Source of the DNA: Sipunculus nudus
Taxonomy: Eukaryota; Annelida; Sipuncula; Golfingiida; Sipunculidae
Length of the DNA: 64,000 bases
Reading direction: 5' to 3'
Assembly: GCA_026874595.1 (NCBI GenBank)
Contig: CM049316.1
Span: 62,913,176 to 62,977,175, forward strand
Positions within the stretch are counted from its first letter, which is position 1, and every line of letters starts with the position of its first letter. The notes under the pieces are model-generated. The model was not told where the DNA came from. It saw only the letters and a program-made list of their open reading frames with translations, and made no database searches. A program made the translations under genes and the position numbers. Positions 60,801 to 64,000 of this stretch are shown here, one piece after another.

Positions 60801-63800
60801 CATGTTGTGGTTGTCAGTGCATGGTTAGACTAGAAAGCAGGTACCGGTATATGACTAAAACACGCCAGTTTAACTGGCAATCAGACAGCTTATTAGGCCC
60901 ATAAGGTAAAAAGTTGCCTCCCTATCTCTGGCAATTCTAGTATAAAACTTGAGACTAACATTTGTTCCATAAATAGAATTACACTGGCCCAGTTTTCTGC
61001 TGCAGAAACAGATCTTGACCAAGGAGTGTAAAAGCCAGACTGGAGTCTATGGCATCAATGGATTGTAAAGAAGTCAACAGCACTACAGAGCACATTCAAT
61101 ACACTCCAAAGACCAATGCAAACTGTCATATCATCTGACAGTTTACAGAACTGATTTTCAACCACATGTTGGCTTGTCCAAATTGGATCAAAAACCTGTT
61201 TTTTCATGTGACTACAGGAAGACCTTGACCATAGCATATGTGTCCCACAGAAGTGTCAAACCATTGGCTAAAAAGCTGGTAATGCTCAGTTGTTATGAGT
61301 AGGGAAAATAAAGCATATTATGCTGCACTGGTCGCAAGATAACATGAGACACTGGAAGATTAACTTCGTTGGTTCAAGGAGAGAGACATATGGTGTCTCT
61401 CTGAATGTTTTAATAGGTGACACAACTTAACTGTTTTGCTGCACTGTCTGTAACAGCTATGGCATTCAGATTTGTCATACAAATTGTGCAGGGCTAGGTG
61501 TCTCTCACTTGGATGTATTATGTCATTATTTATAACAGACAATTGATTAATAACTGGAGGAAAAGTAGAGTTGGTGATTGAAATATCAGGATTTACCAGA
61601 TTGAAACATTTATTTTAGAAAAGATACACTGGAGGTTAAATCACTGAAGTCATGGTTTAAGCAGCTGTACAACTACAGGCCATATTGCAAAATTTAACTT
61701 GTCAAATACGTTAATTTTTATTAGTCCTAAATTAGTCAACACTGACCCAGTTTCTGCCAATATAAGAATGAAAATTCATTGAATCAAAGATATATACAAC
61801 AAACTAGATGGATATGCAATCTCTTTGTTATGGGACCTGAGGCTAAATTACAAGTACTCACTTGAGTCTTGGTCAAGACTTACAATTGCTGAGCAATCAA
61901 TGGCAGCCTGGGGAATTGGCTGTGAAGTGTATGGCCTTGGCAATAAGGTCAAGGTCAAATATAAATATCAGGAGCAAATCTGTGACCTAGGATTAATTTT
62001 TTCCCCAAATTTAAGCCTTGTAAAATCAGTCATATATTGAAAATTTAGCACAAACAGAAAATGAAAGAAGAAATACAAATTTTGAAATGGATAGTTTCGT
62101 ACTAGAGGAACCTAAGTAGGTCTGCCAACAAACGTGTTTTAATCAAATATGGATACAGAAATAAACTCATCAACCCCTAAAGCCTTCTAATTACTACGGC
62201 GGGGGGGGGGGAGGCTTAATGAAACTAGTATTACAATATCCAAGCCAGGCAGCAGAGGAGTGAAGACTAAGGCACAGCGCACCAAAAATAGGAAAGGCCA
62301 ATATGATCGTATTGATTGATGTGACATGATGAAAGTATGTGACAGATTCCAGCTCACCCACTTGGCTGGCAGCCATACATGGTGTGAGAACACTGAAGCA
62401 CAATTCCTCATTCCTGTTGCTGTTGGCTTGACCGTTAGTTTTACAGTGTAAACCAGGTATTTAAGTTACTGGTGTATGGTTCAGGATAGTATAGTTTATG
62501 CTGAATATATTGAGAGTATTGTGACATATTAATATGTTCATTATTATTTGAAGTTATAATCAGACTGCTTTATCAGCCCCTCTTGTAGTCATAGCAGAAA
62601 CAAATGTCAGTTTTAATATTTTCTTGTTAATGAAGTATTGGTGTTTGTACCATATTTTTTGGCAGTGTGCATAACATATTGCATAAACCCAAATTTTCAA
62701 TTCATAATCTTTCAGTAAGGATACAAACAGGGAGTAAAAAGAATGATTCTCTATATACATAATGCTTTGTTTCAATAAACTGACACAAGATGGCACTGAG
62801 AATCACAAGTGGTATTACTGTAAACAATAATAATATTTTAGATTTTCCAATTACACCCACCTCTTTCATACCTTCAACAAGTAACGGCTCAAGTTATTCA
62901 ATATTTTTACATATATGGACAACTTAAGTGTTACAAACTCCTAGGAGGCTGGAAATACGGACCTTCAAGTTATTAAAACATGTCAGTTGTACTGGAAATT
63001 GTACCATGCTCTTTTTTCCAGTAAGGCAAGATGCTCCATACCTGACTCATGAACCTTCAATCAATGGTGTTTATGTATAAACTTTAACTCTTTTACATGG
63101 TTTGTAAAATAGGTGAAACAAGCAAATTTGTGGAATTTATGTCCTCTTCTTCCGCCTCTTGTTGTCCCCCTTTTAAACCTTCTCAATGTTTTAGTATTTA
63201 TTTTCACCTGAAGATGCCTCCACATGTCATAATGCCTGTGTTTTAGTTTTCATTGTCCCCTGAAGATGTCTCCACAGGTCATAATATATTTGTGAACTGG
63301 AAACAAAAGGGAATTTTTTTGTTTGTTTTGGAGCTGGTGACAATAACTAATGCTAGGAACTCTCCATGGTACAGACAGTAGCATTCAGACTTTCATGCTG
63401 GATCCAGGAAAGTGAACTGACAGCAAATAATCAGTTGGAGACCTGCAGCACAACCAATCATCATAAAGTTAATTCATCATGTAAATGTGATAAAAACTCA
63501 TAAATAATTCTACCACGACACAAAGTAACAGGAGAAGTAAGTAATGATGAAACCTGATATAGATAATACCCCTTTACATATGTAACAAACCAGGTAAAGT
63601 CTCTCTGTTGGGACATATTTAAGCAAAACTATATAGATATTTTGGTCACATGCAAGCAGTGACACTGGTAATGAAGACAGTATTGGTGTCTTGCATGATA
63701 ACAAATACAAGGCTGTCTAGTCCTGTGGGAGGCCAGATCCGTTTGAAAAATCCTAATTTGGCTATGGCACACTTGAGATGTCTGGTAGAGCTAATGAGGT

Positions 63801-63844
63801 CTACACAGACACAGAGGCAATGCAGCTCTAAAAGTGATCATAAC

Positions 63845-64000
63845 TCACAAAGCTAAGTATGACAATGTAACACCACTTCTCAGGCACCTACAATGGCTTC
63901 CCATGGTGAAAAAAGATCAGCTTTGTTTTCAGCCTACAGGCAGCAGGTCCTCATAGCTCTGGCATTTAAACTTGCCCATAAAATGAAATGGTTCAATATG
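63845..64000 (+). pseudogene. LINE reverse-transcriptase C-terminal remnant
   Basis: The plus strand encodes THKAKYDNVTPLLRHLQWLP followed by MVKKDQL. The pattern 'YDHVTPLLR.LHWLPV..RI' is the well-known segment near the end of Jockey/CR1/RTE-type LINE reverse transcriptases. The frame then breaks (a frameshift near 63930 leads into VLIALAFKLAHK), so the copy is dead. It runs off the window's right edge. Confidence 0.75.

Larger units (their letters stand above)
46213..64000 (-). other. MTSS1: Probable long upstream intron of MTSS1
   Basis: The exon at 46128-46212 needs a preceding exon (phase 1, ending in a Gly codon start). I searched the minus strand for the expected 'LDAFQK.AD.AT' and 'WEDF' type segments and did not find them, so the N-terminal exons are probably beyond 64000. 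The stretch is mostly AT-rich repeats, listed separately. Confidence 0.6.

Overview
This window reads as nuclear DNA of an invertebrate animal. It is AT-rich, and its coding blocks are short and bounded by AG/GT splice signals. It is full of microsatellites, tRNA-derived SINE copies, TA-flanked inverted-repeat elements and ACGG-rich repeat tails. Those tails, and the 'caagggacctatgggtcac' repeat head, resemble repeats I associate with molluscs, so a mollusc is my best guess (inference, moderate confidence). There is no bacterial-type operon, CRISPR array, rRNA gene or convincing functional tRNA gene.

One gene explains the coding content: an MTSS1/MIM (missing-in-metastasis) homologue on the minus strand. 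I recognised 13 exons between 46212 and 7088, in transcript order: 46128-46212, 42231-42322, 34982-35056, 32609-32766, 31376-31528, 30524-30658, 26463-26582, 23647-24073, 19511-19686, 17021-17131, 12136-12307, 9117-9257 and 7088-7680. Every junction keeps the reading frame, giving 811 codons plus a stop. The first five exons encode most of the membrane-binding, actin-bundling IMD/I-BAR domain. The middle exons encode the serine-rich and proline-rich linker, including a conserved DSGxxS motif. The last exon ends in the actin-binding WH2 motif and the stop codon. The exons for roughly the first 70 residues were not found; they probably lie beyond 64000.

Layout: 1-7087 is 3' UTR and/or intergenic repeat-rich DNA. 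7088-46212 is the gene with large introns. 46213-64000 is probably the long upstream intron, holding a minisatellite inside an inverted-repeat element, a large composite repeat (about 48548-51193), a (TA)n tract and a LINE reverse-transcriptase remnant running off the right edge.

Points of interest are a probable GC-AG intron whose donor lies in a repeated 49-bp block, two adjacent exons that look like copies of one helix-forming module, a family of TA-flanked inverted-repeat elements with pogo/Tigger-like features, two perfect DR1 nuclear-receptor sites, and several CTCF-like core motifs. I found no new multi-gene system.
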